NCBI RefSeq assembly: GCF_019710745.1 | Contig: NZ_JAHKJW010000001.1 | Location: forward strand, 162,759 to 226,758 | Length of the DNA stretch: 64,000 nucleotides | Reading direction: 5' to 3' | DNA from: Streptomyces beigongshangae | Lineage (GTDB): Bacteria > Actinomycetota > Actinomycetes > Streptomycetales > Streptomycetaceae | Notes under the pieces: model-generated | Seen by the model: the letters and a program-made list of their open reading frames with translations, nothing else | What the model was told of the DNA's origin: nothing | Databases searched by the model: none | Position numbers and translations under genes: made by a program | Part shown: positions 33,685 to 41,972 of the stretch, in pieces | How the letters are laid out: each line of letters starts with the position of its first letter | Position numbering within the stretch: the stretch's first letter is position 1

Positions 33685-34911
33685 TCAGACGTGAGACGAG
33701 GACGCCGAGGGGTCGGCGTTGCCGCGGCCGGCCGCGCTCTCGTCACCCTGGAAGGCGCCCGGCCCGGTGTGGCCACGACCGCCGCCGTCCCCGCCCCTGC
33801 CGTCCCCGGCTCCGCCGTCGCGGTCCTGGCCGTCACCGTGATGGCCACCGCTGCGGCCGTCGCGACCGCCGCCTTCGTCACCACTCCTGCCCTCGCCGCT
33901 CTTGCCGTTGTGGCCTTGGCTGTCACCGCTCTTGCCGTCGCCGCTTTTGCCGTCGCCGCTTTTGCCGTTGCCGCTCTTGCCGCCGCCGCTCTTGCCGTTG
34001 CCGCCTTGGTCCGCGTCGCCGCGGCGGTCCCGGTTCCCGAGGACGCCCTCGCAGTACTTCCGCACCTGCCCGGCGCCGTGCGCCGCGTCCTCCAGGGTGC
34101 GTCTGCGCCCCGGGTCGAGGTCCTTGCCTTCGCGGTGGTCGCGGCAGGCCGAGGCCAGCCCCGTCCACCGCTGCGCCGGGCGGTTCCCGCGCCCCTCGCC
34201 GTCGGAGCCGGGCCGTGCGCCCGGACCCGTACCCGTGTCCCCGCCCGCCTCGCCCCGCGGGACGGAGCCTGCACCGGCCGGGGCGCCGGTGCTGCTTCCG
34301 GGCCGCGGCCTGTCGAGGCTTCCGGGGGGCCTGTCGGGGGACGGCGTCCGGAGCGGGCGGTCCGGAGCGGCGGTGACCGTCGCGGAGGCGCCGGGTTCCG
34401 GTTCGTCCCCGCCGCCGAAGGCCGGTACACCGGTGGTCGCGGCCAGGGCGATCCCGCCGAGCATCCCGGCGGCCAGCACGGCGGCGAGCCCGTGGCGCAC
34501 CGGGCGGATCCAGCGGGGGAAGGGCGTACGGCGCTCCGCGGCGGCGCGGCCGAGGTGGACGAGGCCCGCGTCCAGGGAGGTGCCCGGCGACGAGGAGGGG
34601 GCCGCGGAGTGCGTACGGGCGGACGGGCGGAGGCTCGCCTCCGCACCGTCGCGGTCGGCGCGCGCACTGCGGAAGGCAGCCAACGCGGCGGCCTCTCCGG
34701 GAAGTTCGGTGCTGGTCGGTGCGGTGCCGACGGCGCTCGCGCCCAACGCTCCGAGCGCCTCGGCGAGCCGGTCGGCCTGGTCGCGGACCTCGCCGTCGGC
34801 GGTGTCGAGCGGCTCCCCGCGCAGCAGACGGTCCGCCGCGTCGCGGTCCAGCCACCGGCCGGAGGCCCGGGAGCCGTCCCCCGGGGTAACACAGCGTTCG
34901 TCGGCCATCAC
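33685..34911 (-). CDS. Single-pass membrane partner of ECF sigma factor A, Gly/Ser/Asp/Lys-rich tail
   Basis: Protein of 408 residues, coupled by GTGA to the upstream sigma gene. The cytoplasmic part has a helix EAAALAAFRSARA that is echoed in the paralogue at 35961. One membrane segment (AAVLAAGMLGGIALAATTG, ~150-170) follows. Outside there is a Pro-rich linker, a two-cysteine mini-domain (SACRDH, then RKYCEG 30 residues later), and a low-complexity tail of GKSGD-type repeats. The layout suggests an anti-sigma or sensor protein. It lacks the zinc-binding HxxxCxxC of ZAS anti-sigma factors. Function inferred from position only. Confidence 0.75.
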   Translation of the reverse strand: MMADERCVTPGDGSRASGRWLDRDAADRLLRGEPLDTADGEVRDQADRLAEALGALGASAVGTAPTSTELPGEAAALAAFRSARADRDGAEASLRPSARTHSAAPSSSPGTSLDAGLVHLGRAAAERRTPFPRWIRPVRHGLAAVLAAGMLGGIALAATTGVPAFGGGDEPEPGASATVTAAPDRPLRTPSPDRPPGSLDRPRPGSSTGAPAGAGSVPRGEAGGDTGTGPGARPGSDGEGRGNRPAQRWTGLASACRDHREGKDLDPGRRRTLEDAAHGAGQVRKYCEGVLGNRDRRGDADQGGNGKSGGGKSGNGKSGDGKSGDGKSGDSQGHNGKSGEGRSGDEGGGRDGRSGGHHGDGQDRDGGAGDGRGGDGGGRGHTGPGAFQGDESAAGRGNADPSASSSHV

Positions 34912-35642
34912 ATGTCTTTCTGCGTCCGCGACGGCGTATGCGTCACACCGGCGGACGTCACCGCGCGGGTACGCGGCTCGGTGCGCGGGGGCCTCTGCGG
35001 AGGAACCGAACTCAGGGAACCCGCCGATTCCGCATCCGCCGCCGCGCCGGGAGCCACGGCCCCGTTCCCGGAACCCACGTCCGCTGTCCCGGGCTCCGTG
35101 CCGAGCAGTTCCGCGAGGCGTTTGAGACCGCGGTGCGCCGCCGTGCGGACGGCGCCCGGCCGTTTGCCCAGCGTCTCGGCCGCGGTCTTCGCGTCGAGGC
35201 CGACCACGACGCGCAGCACGACGGCTTCCGCCTGGTCCTGCGGCAGCCTGGCGATGAGGGAGAGGGTGCGGTCCGTGGCGAGGGCCTCGATGGCCTCACC
35301 GGCGGTGTCGGACTCGGCCGCCCTGCCGGTGAGTTCGGTCTCGTCGCCGACGGTCGCGGGGCGCCGGCCCCGCATGCGTATGTGGTCGAGCGCGCGGTTG
35401 CGGGCTATCCGGGCCGCCCAGCCGCGGAACCGGTCGGCGTCACCGCTGAACCGCTCCAGGTCCCGGGCGATCTGCAGCCATGCCTCGGACGTCACGTCCT
35501 CGGCGTCCACGTCGCCGACCAGCGTCCGTACGTATCCCAGGAGCCGTGGGTGCACGGCTCGGTACACAGTCCGGAACGCGGTCTCGTCCCCGTACTGTGC
35601 GGCAAGCACCGCGGCGGTCAGCTCCGCGTCGTCCCCCAGCAC
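34908..35642 (-). CDS. ECF sigma factor A of the tandem module
   Basis: RNA polymerase sigma factor of 244 residues. Region 2 (AEDVTSEAWLQIARDLERF, then FRGWAARIARNRALDHIR) and region 4 (LPQDQAEAVVLRVVVGLDA, then LGKRPGAVRTAAHRGLKRL) are clear. A C-terminal tail of ~50 Ala/Gly/Pro-rich residues has no counterpart in the paralogue. GTG start at 35642. Overlap with the following membrane protein gene by 4 nt argues for a sigma/anti-sigma pair. Signal unknown; the partner's outer domain suggests envelope or redox stress. Confidence 0.93.
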   Translation of the reverse strand: MLGDDAELTAAVLAAQYGDETAFRTVYRAVHPRLLGYVRTLVGDVDAEDVTSEAWLQIARDLERFSGDADRFRGWAARIARNRALDHIRMRGRRPATVGDETELTGRAAESDTAGEAIEALATDRTLSLIARLPQDQAEAVVLRVVVGLDAKTAAETLGKRPGAVRTAAHRGLKRLAELLGTEPGTADVGSGNGAVAPGAAADAESAGSLSSVPPQRPPRTEPRTRAVTSAGVTHTPSRTQKDM

Positions 35643-35960
35643 CGCGCCCCTTATTGCGCCCGGCCGGCGCCGCTCTCGCGGGCCGGGCCCTCTCCGTCGT
35701 GGTCTGTCGCCGGATGGCTGCGGTCCTGCTCCGCATCCGGCGCGAAATGCACGTTACGGCTTGAATCCGGGGCACGTCCACGCCCGTACAACTTGCAACT
35801 AACTCGTTGCCGGACGGGGTGTGACACAAAACGCACCGTCGACGCTGAGGAAAGTACGGACCGCCGCGCGGTCCGTGCCGCGCGACGGCCGGGGCCTCTC
35901 CTGTGGGGGGTGGCGGCCCCGGTCGTTGCCATCGGCAGCACGCGGGCGCGCTCCCCGACA
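35643..35960. other. Intergenic region between the two sigma modules
   Basis: 318 nt without a gene. It holds the promoter of sigma A. A relatively AT-rich stretch at ~35783-35850 contains the inverted repeat GCAAC/GTTGC around AGTTA (35790-35812). I see no terminator for the upstream module. Confidence 0.4.
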
Positions 35961-36899
35961 TCAACCGCCGTCGTCCTTCTCATTGTTCTTGCTGTCCTTG
36001 CTGTCCTTGTTCGCCTTGCTCTTCTCGGCCTTGGTGTTCTTGGCTTCTTTCGTGCTCTTCGCGTCCTTGCCAGGGGTCTTCGGCGTCTTGGCCGGTTTGC
36101 CCGGATCGGCCTCGTCGGACTTCCTGTCAGCCTTCTCCTTCTTCTCCTTCTTCTCCTTGTTCTCCTTCTTCTCCTTGTTCTCCTTGTTCTCCTTCTTCTC
36201 CTTGTTCTCCTTCTTCTCCTCGGACCCGGTCGACTGCGCCGCGCAGTACGCCTCGACGTCGTCCTGGCCGCCCGCGGCCCGGACAAGCCGCTGCCAGGCC
36301 GCCGAGTCGAGCGCCTTGCCCTGCCTCTGCACCGAGTCGTACGCGCGGCAGTGGGCCAGGAGGTCCTGAGCGGCGGAGGACCGGCCGGACGGACCGGACG
36401 GACCGGGCGAGGCGAACGGGCCGGACGGACCGGGCAGTCCGGGGTCGGCGTCGTCCGCGGTGGCGGTGGCGGTGGCGGTCGGGGCGCTGCTCGACGGCCG
36501 GAGCCCGTCCCGCCCGTCCCCGTCGTCGCGCGCCCCCACGGCCGAACCGATGGCCGCGACCGCCACCCCGCCCAGCGTCACGCTCGCGGCCAGTGCGATC
36601 AGCACCTCGCGCAGGGGCCGACCGCGCCGCCGCCCGTCCGCCGGCCGCCAGTCGTCCTGCCGCCGGGTGCGCGCTCCGTCGAGCGCTCCCCCGGCCCGTA
36701 CCTCCCGGAACGCGGCGAGAGCCCGCTCCTCGGCCTCCGGGTCCACCGCTCCGTCCCGCAGGGCGGCGGCGAGAGCCGCACCGAGGTCGGGCCGGTCCCC
36801 GGGGGAACCCGGGGCCGCCGGCTCCGGGCGGGTATCGCCGCCCTCTCGTTCACCCATGCCGCATCCGTCCTCGCCGCCCAGGGACCGCCTGTCGTTCAC
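35961..36899 (-). CDS. Single-pass membrane partner of ECF sigma factor B, Lys/Glu-rich tail
   Basis: Protein of 312 residues, paralogue in layout of the one at 33685. The cytoplasmic helix EERALAAFREVRA matches EAAALAAFRSARA there. A membrane segment (VLIALAASVTLGGVAVAAIG, ~97-116) follows, then a Pro/Ser linker and a mini-domain with two cysteines (AHCRAY, then EAYCAA 34 residues later). The tail is extremely charged: EKKENKEKKENKENKEKKE-type repeats, then Lys/Asp-rich sequence. The Lys-rich end could bind anionic wall polymer. The GTG start overlaps the sigma stop. Confidence 0.75.
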   Translation of the reverse strand: MNDRRSLGGEDGCGMGEREGGDTRPEPAAPGSPGDRPDLGAALAAALRDGAVDPEAEERALAAFREVRAGGALDGARTRRQDDWRPADGRRRGRPLREVLIALAASVTLGGVAVAAIGSAVGARDDGDGRDGLRPSSSAPTATATATADDADPGLPGPSGPFASPGPSGPSGRSSAAQDLLAHCRAYDSVQRQGKALDSAAWQRLVRAAGGQDDVEAYCAAQSTGSEEKKENKEKKENKENKEKKENKEKKEKKEKADRKSDEADPGKPAKTPKTPGKDAKSTKEAKNTKAEKSKANKDSKDSKNNEKDDGG

Positions 36900-37516
36900 T
36901 CCGACCCTCCCAGCGCCCGGGGGCCGTCATCCGTCACACCCTCGGCACCGAGCCGGCGGGCCAGACGTTTCAGGCCCCGGTGCGCGGCGGTGCGTACCGC
37001 GCCGGGGCGCTTGCCGAGGACGCGCGCGGCCGCGGGGCCGTCGAGGCCGACGACGACCCGCAGCAGCACGGCCTCGGCCTGGTCGCGCGGCAGGGTCGAG
37101 AGCAGTTCCAGGGCGTACTGCGTCCCGAGGGACTCCAGCACCTGGCCGTCCGTGCTGTGCGCGGCCGGCAGGTCGAGCAGGTCCTGTTCGACCTCGGACG
37201 CCCGTGGCCGCACCTTCTGCCGCCGCAGGTGGTCGAGCGCCCGGTGCCGGGCGATGGTCGCGGTCCAGCCGCGGAACCCCGCCGCGTCGCCGCGGAACCG
37301 CCCGAGATCCCGGGCGATCTCCAGCCACGCGTCGGACGCCACGTCCTCCGCCTCGGCGCCGACCAGTCCGCGCAGATACCCGAGCAGTCCGGGCTGCACG
37401 ATCCGGTACGCGACCGCGAAGGCGGCCTCGTCCCCCTGCTGCGCCCGCGCGACGGCAGCGCCCAACTCCCCCTCGGACGACCGCACGCGGCGGAATTCCC
37501 CTCCCTGGCCCAACAC
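36896..37516 (-). CDS. ECF sigma factor B of the tandem module
   Basis: Sigma factor of 206 residues closely resembling the one at 34908: region 2 AEDVASDAWLEIARDLGRF and FRGWTATIARHRALDHLR; region 4 LPRDQAEAVLLRVVVGLDG and LGKRPGAVRTAAHRGLKRL. GTG at 37516 (VLGQGGEF) aligns with the start of the paralogue (VLGDDAEL). A TTG one codon later is better spaced from GAGGA. An open frame upstream to 37723 is non-coding in character. The pair looks like a tandem duplication. Confidence 0.92.
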   Translation of the reverse strand: MLGQGGEFRRVRSSEGELGAAVARAQQGDEAAFAVAYRIVQPGLLGYLRGLVGAEAEDVASDAWLEIARDLGRFRGDAAGFRGWTATIARHRALDHLRRQKVRPRASEVEQDLLDLPAAHSTDGQVLESLGTQYALELLSTLPRDQAEAVLLRVVVGLDGPAAARVLGKRPGAVRTAAHRGLKRLARRLGAEGVTDDGPRALGGSE

Positions 37517-37697
37517 TGTCCTCGTTCGCACCGAGTCCGTACCGCGTCCGCACCCCTCGGCACGGATCACCGTGATCGCCCACTCCCAGGTCGTCCGCAC
37601 CGTCCGCACCGTCCACGCCGTCCACGCCGGACGACACGGAGACGTCACAGCCCGTGGGCACGGTCGCCACGGTCCGTAGACGCAGAGGCACAGCCTG

Positions 37698-38225
37698 TCA
37701 GACGCGCCGCCCGCTCCGCGCACACCCGGGAGAACCGGACCGCGCCCGCCCGTGCAGTTGCAGGTAGAACGTGCTCAGCGACTCCCGCTCCCCCGCCTCG
37801 AAGCGCTTCACGACCTTGCCCACCGGGTTCCACACCCGTCCGTCCGGCATCCTTATGCCCACGGCCTGGCCGAACAGCTCCCGCTGCCCCTGGTCGAACT
37901 CGATCCACGCGGCACCGGCCCGCCGCACCAGCACCTCCCCGGCGTACACCCCGAGTCCGAACAGCACCTGCCCCACCGCCGCACGGTCCCGGCCGCTCTT
38001 GCGCAGTCCGTCGACGATGAAGTCGACGACGCGCAGGCTCGCGACGGAGTAGTCCAGCGGCAGCCTGCTGCGTGCCGTGACGTCGCGCACGAACCGCGCC
38101 GCGTGCTGCCGCATCCGCAGGTCTGCCGACAGTCTCCGGGGGGCACGCGGGCGCTCCCCCGGCCCTGGCCCCGTCCCCGGCCCCGACCCCATCCCTGATC
38201 CTGGTCCTGTCCTCGCCCTTCCCAT
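37698..38225 (-). CDS. Hypothetical protein, possibly DUF6278-like
   Basis: Protein of 175 residues. The first ~30 are a Gly/Pro repeat (GPGSGMGSGPGTGPGPGE). The folded part has LPLDYSVASLRVVDFIVDGL, a glycine strand FGLGVYAGEVLVRRAGAAW, and ends in an Arg/Ser-rich tail. The pattern recalls small Streptomyces proteins of the DUF6278 type, but I am not certain. No signal peptide or membrane span. It precedes sigma B by 181 nt on the same strand and could be co-transcribed. Confidence 0.65.
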   Translation of the reverse strand: MGRARTGPGSGMGSGPGTGPGPGERPRAPRRLSADLRMRQHAARFVRDVTARSRLPLDYSVASLRVVDFIVDGLRKSGRDRAAVGQVLFGLGVYAGEVLVRRAGAAWIEFDQGQRELFGQAVGIRMPDGRVWNPVGKVVKRFEAGERESLSTFYLQLHGRARSGSPGCARSGRRV

Positions 38226-38672
38226 CGTTCGCGCCCCCTTGTCCGGTCACGTCCGTCCCGCCACAGCCATGGGCGGTCCGCAACACCAAGCGAGGAGGGT
38301 GGTCCGAACATCACATGTCTCCACAGTGACAAAGATCACATTTAAAACTCCAGGAATCTGCACAACCATCCGCCTCGGCCAGCCTCCTTGCCCGGTCTGC
38401 GATGAAGACCGCACACCCGCGAGGCTTTCCGGAGGTGGGACGAGCGGCCCGTGCGGGCGCACGAACTCACGATGCGGAGCGACGGCGCGTACCGGCGCCG
38501 GTACGGACCTCGACGGCACCGCCCGGATGCGGACCCGGGCCCTCGACACCGGCTCGGTCCTGACCCCGTAGTCCGTAACCCGTAACCCGTAACCCGTAAC
38601 CCGTAACCCGTAACCCGTAGCCCGTAGCCCGTACCTGAAGTACGCCCGCGTGCCCCCGCGTGCCGGGACCGC
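38226..38672. other. Intergenic region with heptamer repeat
   Basis: 447 nt with no supported gene. It contains an AT-rich stretch at 38308-38355, a likely promoter area for the 37698 gene, and the CCCGTAA heptamer array at 38565-38632. Open frames here are shadows without family features. Confidence 0.5.
38565..38632. repeat. Tandem heptamer array CCCGTAA/CCCGTAG
   Basis: About nine head-to-tail 7-bp units: a degenerate first unit, roughly six CCCGTAA copies, then CCCGTAG copies. Not coding. Likely a slippage-generated minisatellite. Confidence 0.85.
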
Positions 38673-39368
38673 TCAGGCGCGTCCGCGGGCGCGCCTGGAC
38701 ACGACCGCGCGCAGTACGCGCCGGCCCTCGGTGGTGAGTTCCCGCGCCTGGCGCAGTCCCGCGGGGCCGTGGGCCGCCAGCAGTTCCAGGACGGTGATCT
38801 GACGGCGCAGTTCGGCGGCGACGAGGGGCGACATGTCCTCCGTGACGCCCTCGCGCCAGGACACGGCAGCGGACGCCGTGTCAGTCGTCTCCGCCGTGTC
38901 AGCCGCAGCAGCCGAGCCGTCGAGGAGGCGGTGGATCCGCAGCGCGGCGACCGAGCAGGTGTCGGCCCATTCCCGCAGGCCGGCGGCGTTCCTTTCGACG
39001 GGGGCGGCGCCGAGCATGCGGTGCGCCAGCGCGACGGCTCCCCCCTCGGCGGACGCGCCACCCTCCGCGGACGCGCCACCCTCCGCGGACGCGCCACCCT
39101 CCGCGGACGCGCCACCCTCCGCGGTCGCGGAGAGGTACAACTTGGCGCGCACCTGCTCGACGCACCCACCCCAGTCACGGTCCGCTTCCCCGGGCTCCCC
39201 GGGCCCCCCGGCCCCCTCGGCCTCCCCGGAGTCGGCGAGGACCGCCCACAGAGGCCGCAGGACCTCGTCGTCACCGCCCAGCAGGGGCACGCACCTGTCC
39301 AGGCACGCCAGAGCACCGGCCGCCAGCCCCCGCCCGTCGGCCCGGGCGATCAGTTCCACCAGGCTCAT
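38673..39368 (-). CDS. Hypothetical cytoplasmic protein with SAEGGA repeats
   Basis: Protein of 231 residues, mostly helical and Ala-rich, not recognised. It begins MSLVELIARADGRGLAAGAL. The middle carries five perfect AEGGAS units encoded by an 18-bp tandem repeat. The C-terminal part (LRRQITVLELLAAHGPAGLR) is amphipathic. No membrane span or signal peptide. The ATG at 39368 has GGGAGG upstream; an in-frame start 21 codons earlier is less likely. Confidence 0.6.
   Translation of the reverse strand: MSLVELIARADGRGLAAGALACLDRCVPLLGGDDEVLRPLWAVLADSGEAEGAGGPGEPGEADRDWGGCVEQVRAKLYLSATAEGGASAEGGASAEGGASAEGGASAEGGAVALAHRMLGAAPVERNAAGLREWADTCSVAALRIHRLLDGSAAAADTAETTDTASAAVSWREGVTEDMSPLVAAELRRQITVLELLAAHGPAGLRQARELTTEGRRVLRAVVSRRARGRA
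39043..39124 (-). repeat. 18-bp in-frame tandem repeat
   Basis: Four full copies and a partial fifth of an 18-bp unit encoding AEGGAS. The copies are identical except at one position, so expansion is recent. Confidence 0.85.
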
Positions 39369-39467
39369 CACGCCTCCCTCGGTGGGGCCGCCGCCGGTCA
39401 CGGAGCCCGCACTTCCCCTTACTGCGCGCACAGTGGCTGGAACGTCACACTGCGAGATGGCCGAAAT

Positions 39468-39983
39468 CTACAAGGGAACGACCCCGAGGCGGTCCAGGAA
39501 CCGGAAGAAAAGCATCTCGGCCGAGGGGTCCGCGGCGGAGGTGAGCACGTCGAGGAGACGTTCCTCGGACGCCTCGCGGCCCGATTCGGCGGCCCAGGCG
39601 AGGGCCCGCTCGACGGCGTCGCGCGGTTCCAGGAAGAAGTCGTCGACGGCCAGGCCGTCCTCGTTCCCGCCCAGGTGTCCGGCCATCGCCTCCCTGCCCA
39701 GACAGGTCGTCCAGGTGCCGCCGCCGGGCGAGGCCGCCTCGACGACCACGCAGTCGCTGTCCATGACGTAGCCGAAGAGGGCGGGCGCGCCCGTCTCCCC
39801 GGCCAGGTCGTTCATGTTCCCGACGTCGCCGGCGCCGTCGTCGGGCGCGTTCGGGTACTCCCACACCTGCCAGCCGTCGTCCGCCGTCTCGTGCAGTGTC
39901 AGGCCCGACGCCTCCGACAACGCGTCGAACTCCGCGAGCGGCCGCCCGCTCCTGCCGACGACGAAGTACCCCCAGTAGCCCAT
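39468..39983 (-). CDS. Hypothetical protein beginning MGYWGYFVVGR
   Basis: Protein of 171 residues, not assigned to a named family. A GGGGGAGCGG ribosome-binding site precedes the ATG at 39983. It has an N-terminal strand pair (GYFVVGRS), a Trp-rich segment (DDGWQVWEYPNAP), a hydrophobic strand PALFGYVMDSDCVVVEA and a helical C-terminus. No signal peptide. Small Streptomyces proteins of this opening are common singletons. It lies alone between the repeat protein and the GH20 gene. Confidence 0.7.
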   Translation of the reverse strand: MGYWGYFVVGRSGRPLAEFDALSEASGLTLHETADDGWQVWEYPNAPDDGAGDVGNMNDLAGETGAPALFGYVMDSDCVVVEAASPGGGTWTTCLGREAMAGHLGGNEDGLAVDDFFLEPRDAVERALAWAAESGREASEERLLDVLTSAADPSAEMLFFRFLDRLGVVPL

Positions 39984-40153
39984 GCCGCTCCCCCTGTATC
40001 GGTTCAGCCAGGCCGAATACACCACATACGCACGGCCGTTCGCCACCGGAACGGTCAAGCCGCCGCCACCGCCCCGCAGCACCACCGCACCGCCGGGCGG
40101 GCCGCCGGGCAGTCCGCCGGGCGGTGCGGGCGGGCCGGCCCGCCCGCGCCGTC

Positions 40154-41794
40154 TCAGCCCAGCTTCCCCGCCAGCCCCTTGAAGTCGGCCCACGACGCCG
40201 CGGGCCTGCGCGGGTCCCACAGCTTCTGGGTCAGTGCCCGCAGCGGCATCCGGATCCCGGCGGCCACCTGGTCCTGGGTCCGGGAGCCCGAGAGGTCGCA
40301 CCAGACGGCGAAGGACGCGCCGAGGATCTGTTCGTCGTACTCCTTCGACACCGGCGAGGTGCCGCGGACGACGAGGGGGGTCCACTGCTCGTAGATGCGA
40401 CGCCCGGTCGGGTAGACGAAGGCGTTGGGCTGCCCGAGGACGTAGTAGAGGTACTCGTCGTTGTAGTTGACCACCTGGCGCCCGGCCCGCAGGTACTCGT
40501 CCGGCTGCCGTGCGCCGATCTCCTTGCCGGTCCAGTACGCGACCTGCACGTCGTCGTCGGCCTCGACGGTGCTCCCGGCGAAGAACCCGTCGTTCCAGGC
40601 GCGCAGCGTCCGGTCGTGCCCGCGCATCACCTTCGCCCGGCCGTTGAGCCAGCCCGTCGCCAGGTCCTCGATCCCGGCGCCCGGGCCGTACGCCTTCCGC
40701 GCGGCGGCGGCCAGCTGCGGATAGGAGGCCGCCGGGTCCGCCACCGTCAGCGCCTGGTACTCGTCGGCGCCGAGGTGCCAGTACCGGCCGGGGAAGAGGC
40801 CGGCGTACTCGTCCAGCAGCTCGTCCACGATCTTCGCCGCGGCCGGTTTCGAGATGTCGATCGCGCCCCGCGAGGCGACGCCCCGCGTGTTGCGCAGCTG
40901 GAGGTCCGGGTGCGCGGCGATCACCGCGCCCAGGTGACCCGGCGAGTCGATCTCGGGCACGACGGAGATGTGCCGGCTCGCCGCGAGCTTGACGATGCGC
41001 CGCACCTCCGCCTTGGTCAGGTGCTCCTTCGACACGATCTCGGGGTGCGAGCCGGAGGCGATCCGGAAGCCCTGGTCGTCGGAGAAGTGCAGGCCGAGCT
41101 GGTTGTACTTCAGGTCGCCCAGCTCACGGATCCGGTCCTCGATCCACCCGGCGGTGAAGTGCTTGCGCGCGATGTCCAGCATGAACCCGCGCTGCGGCTT
41201 CGCCGGCGAGTCCCGTACGACCCCCTCGGGCGCCGTGGCGTTCCCGTGGACCTCCTGCTTGAGCGTGCGCGTGCCGTAGAAGACGCCCGCCTCCTCCGTG
41301 CCGCTGATCCGCACCCGCCCGTCCTCGACGGCCAGCGTGTAGGACTCCGCGTTCGCGTCCTCGTCGGTGAGGTACAGGCCGACGTCCCCGGTGCGCGGCT
41401 CGCCCTTCCCCGCGTAGGCCAGTCCCAGCTCCTTCGCGAGCAGCCGCCCCTCGTCGGCGAGCCCGGCGGCGCCGACGACCACGCGTCCGCCCTTCGCGGG
41501 ACGCCAGCCCGGGCCGCGGGCCGGGGTGTGCTCGCGCACGGCCGGGATCGTCCGGGGGGTCTTCGACATCGGATACGTCCGGTCGGGTGACGGCGTCGGG
41601 GAGGCCGCCGGCGCCAGGGCGTTCCCCCCGCCGGAGGACCGCCCGCCCGACGGCGCGTCCTGGTCGCCGCCCGGCCAGAGACCCACGGTCAGCGCGGCAC
41701 CCGCCACGACCGCCGCGACGCCCGCGCCGACCAGCAGGGGCTTCCTGCGGACCGATGCCGGTGCCGGTTCCCTGCGCCTACGCCCGCTCGCCAC
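40154..41794 (-). CDS. GH20 beta-N-acetylhexosaminidase, membrane-anchored
   Basis: Exported enzyme of 546 residues that removes terminal N-acetylglucosamine from chitin or muropeptide fragments. The N-terminus has RRR-rich residues then a hydrophobic anchor (VGAGVAAVVAGAALTVGLW, ~22-40) with no clear cleavage site. A GH20b-like domain follows, then the TIM barrel with GFMLDIARKHF, GLHFSDDQGF, and the catalytic pair Asp344-Glu345 in HLGADEY. The GTG start at 41794 is forced by the stop upstream. Monocistronic. Confidence 0.93.
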   Translation of the reverse strand: MASGRRRREPAPASVRRKPLLVGAGVAAVVAGAALTVGLWPGGDQDAPSGGRSSGGGNALAPAASPTPSPDRTYPMSKTPRTIPAVREHTPARGPGWRPAKGGRVVVGAAGLADEGRLLAKELGLAYAGKGEPRTGDVGLYLTDEDANAESYTLAVEDGRVRISGTEEAGVFYGTRTLKQEVHGNATAPEGVVRDSPAKPQRGFMLDIARKHFTAGWIEDRIRELGDLKYNQLGLHFSDDQGFRIASGSHPEIVSKEHLTKAEVRRIVKLAASRHISVVPEIDSPGHLGAVIAAHPDLQLRNTRGVASRGAIDISKPAAAKIVDELLDEYAGLFPGRYWHLGADEYQALTVADPAASYPQLAAAARKAYGPGAGIEDLATGWLNGRAKVMRGHDRTLRAWNDGFFAGSTVEADDDVQVAYWTGKEIGARQPDEYLRAGRQVVNYNDEYLYYVLGQPNAFVYPTGRRIYEQWTPLVVRGTSPVSKEYDEQILGASFAVWCDLSGSRTQDQVAAGIRMPLRALTQKLWDPRRPAASWADFKGLAGKLG

Positions 41795-41972
41795 AGACCA
41801 CTCACTCTCCGCTCACTCTCCGGGGCCGTTCTCGTACGCCGTATCTCCATGTGTCTCCGTGGTGAACCTAAGCCCCTCCACCCCCTGCCGCCGTCCACCT
41901 CCTGTGTCGAAACTCTCCCTTACGGGTGAAGTTCGGGCATCTGCCGGACAGCTTCCGTCAAGCCTCGATAGC

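Noticed and set aside
35903..38020. Plus-strand frame of 705 codons over sigma B and its partner
   Set aside because: The Ser/Pro/Arg translation is the antisense of the Lys/Glu repeat; no domain seen.
38565..38632. Heptamer array as a chromosomal telomere
   Set aside because: Streptomyces telomeres are palindrome-rich ends, not short tandem repeats, and core genes flank this on both sides.
38342..39316. A 324-codon minus-strand frame over the SAEGGA gene
   Set aside because: Arg/Pro/Ser-rich shadow that runs through the heptamer array; no recognisable domain.
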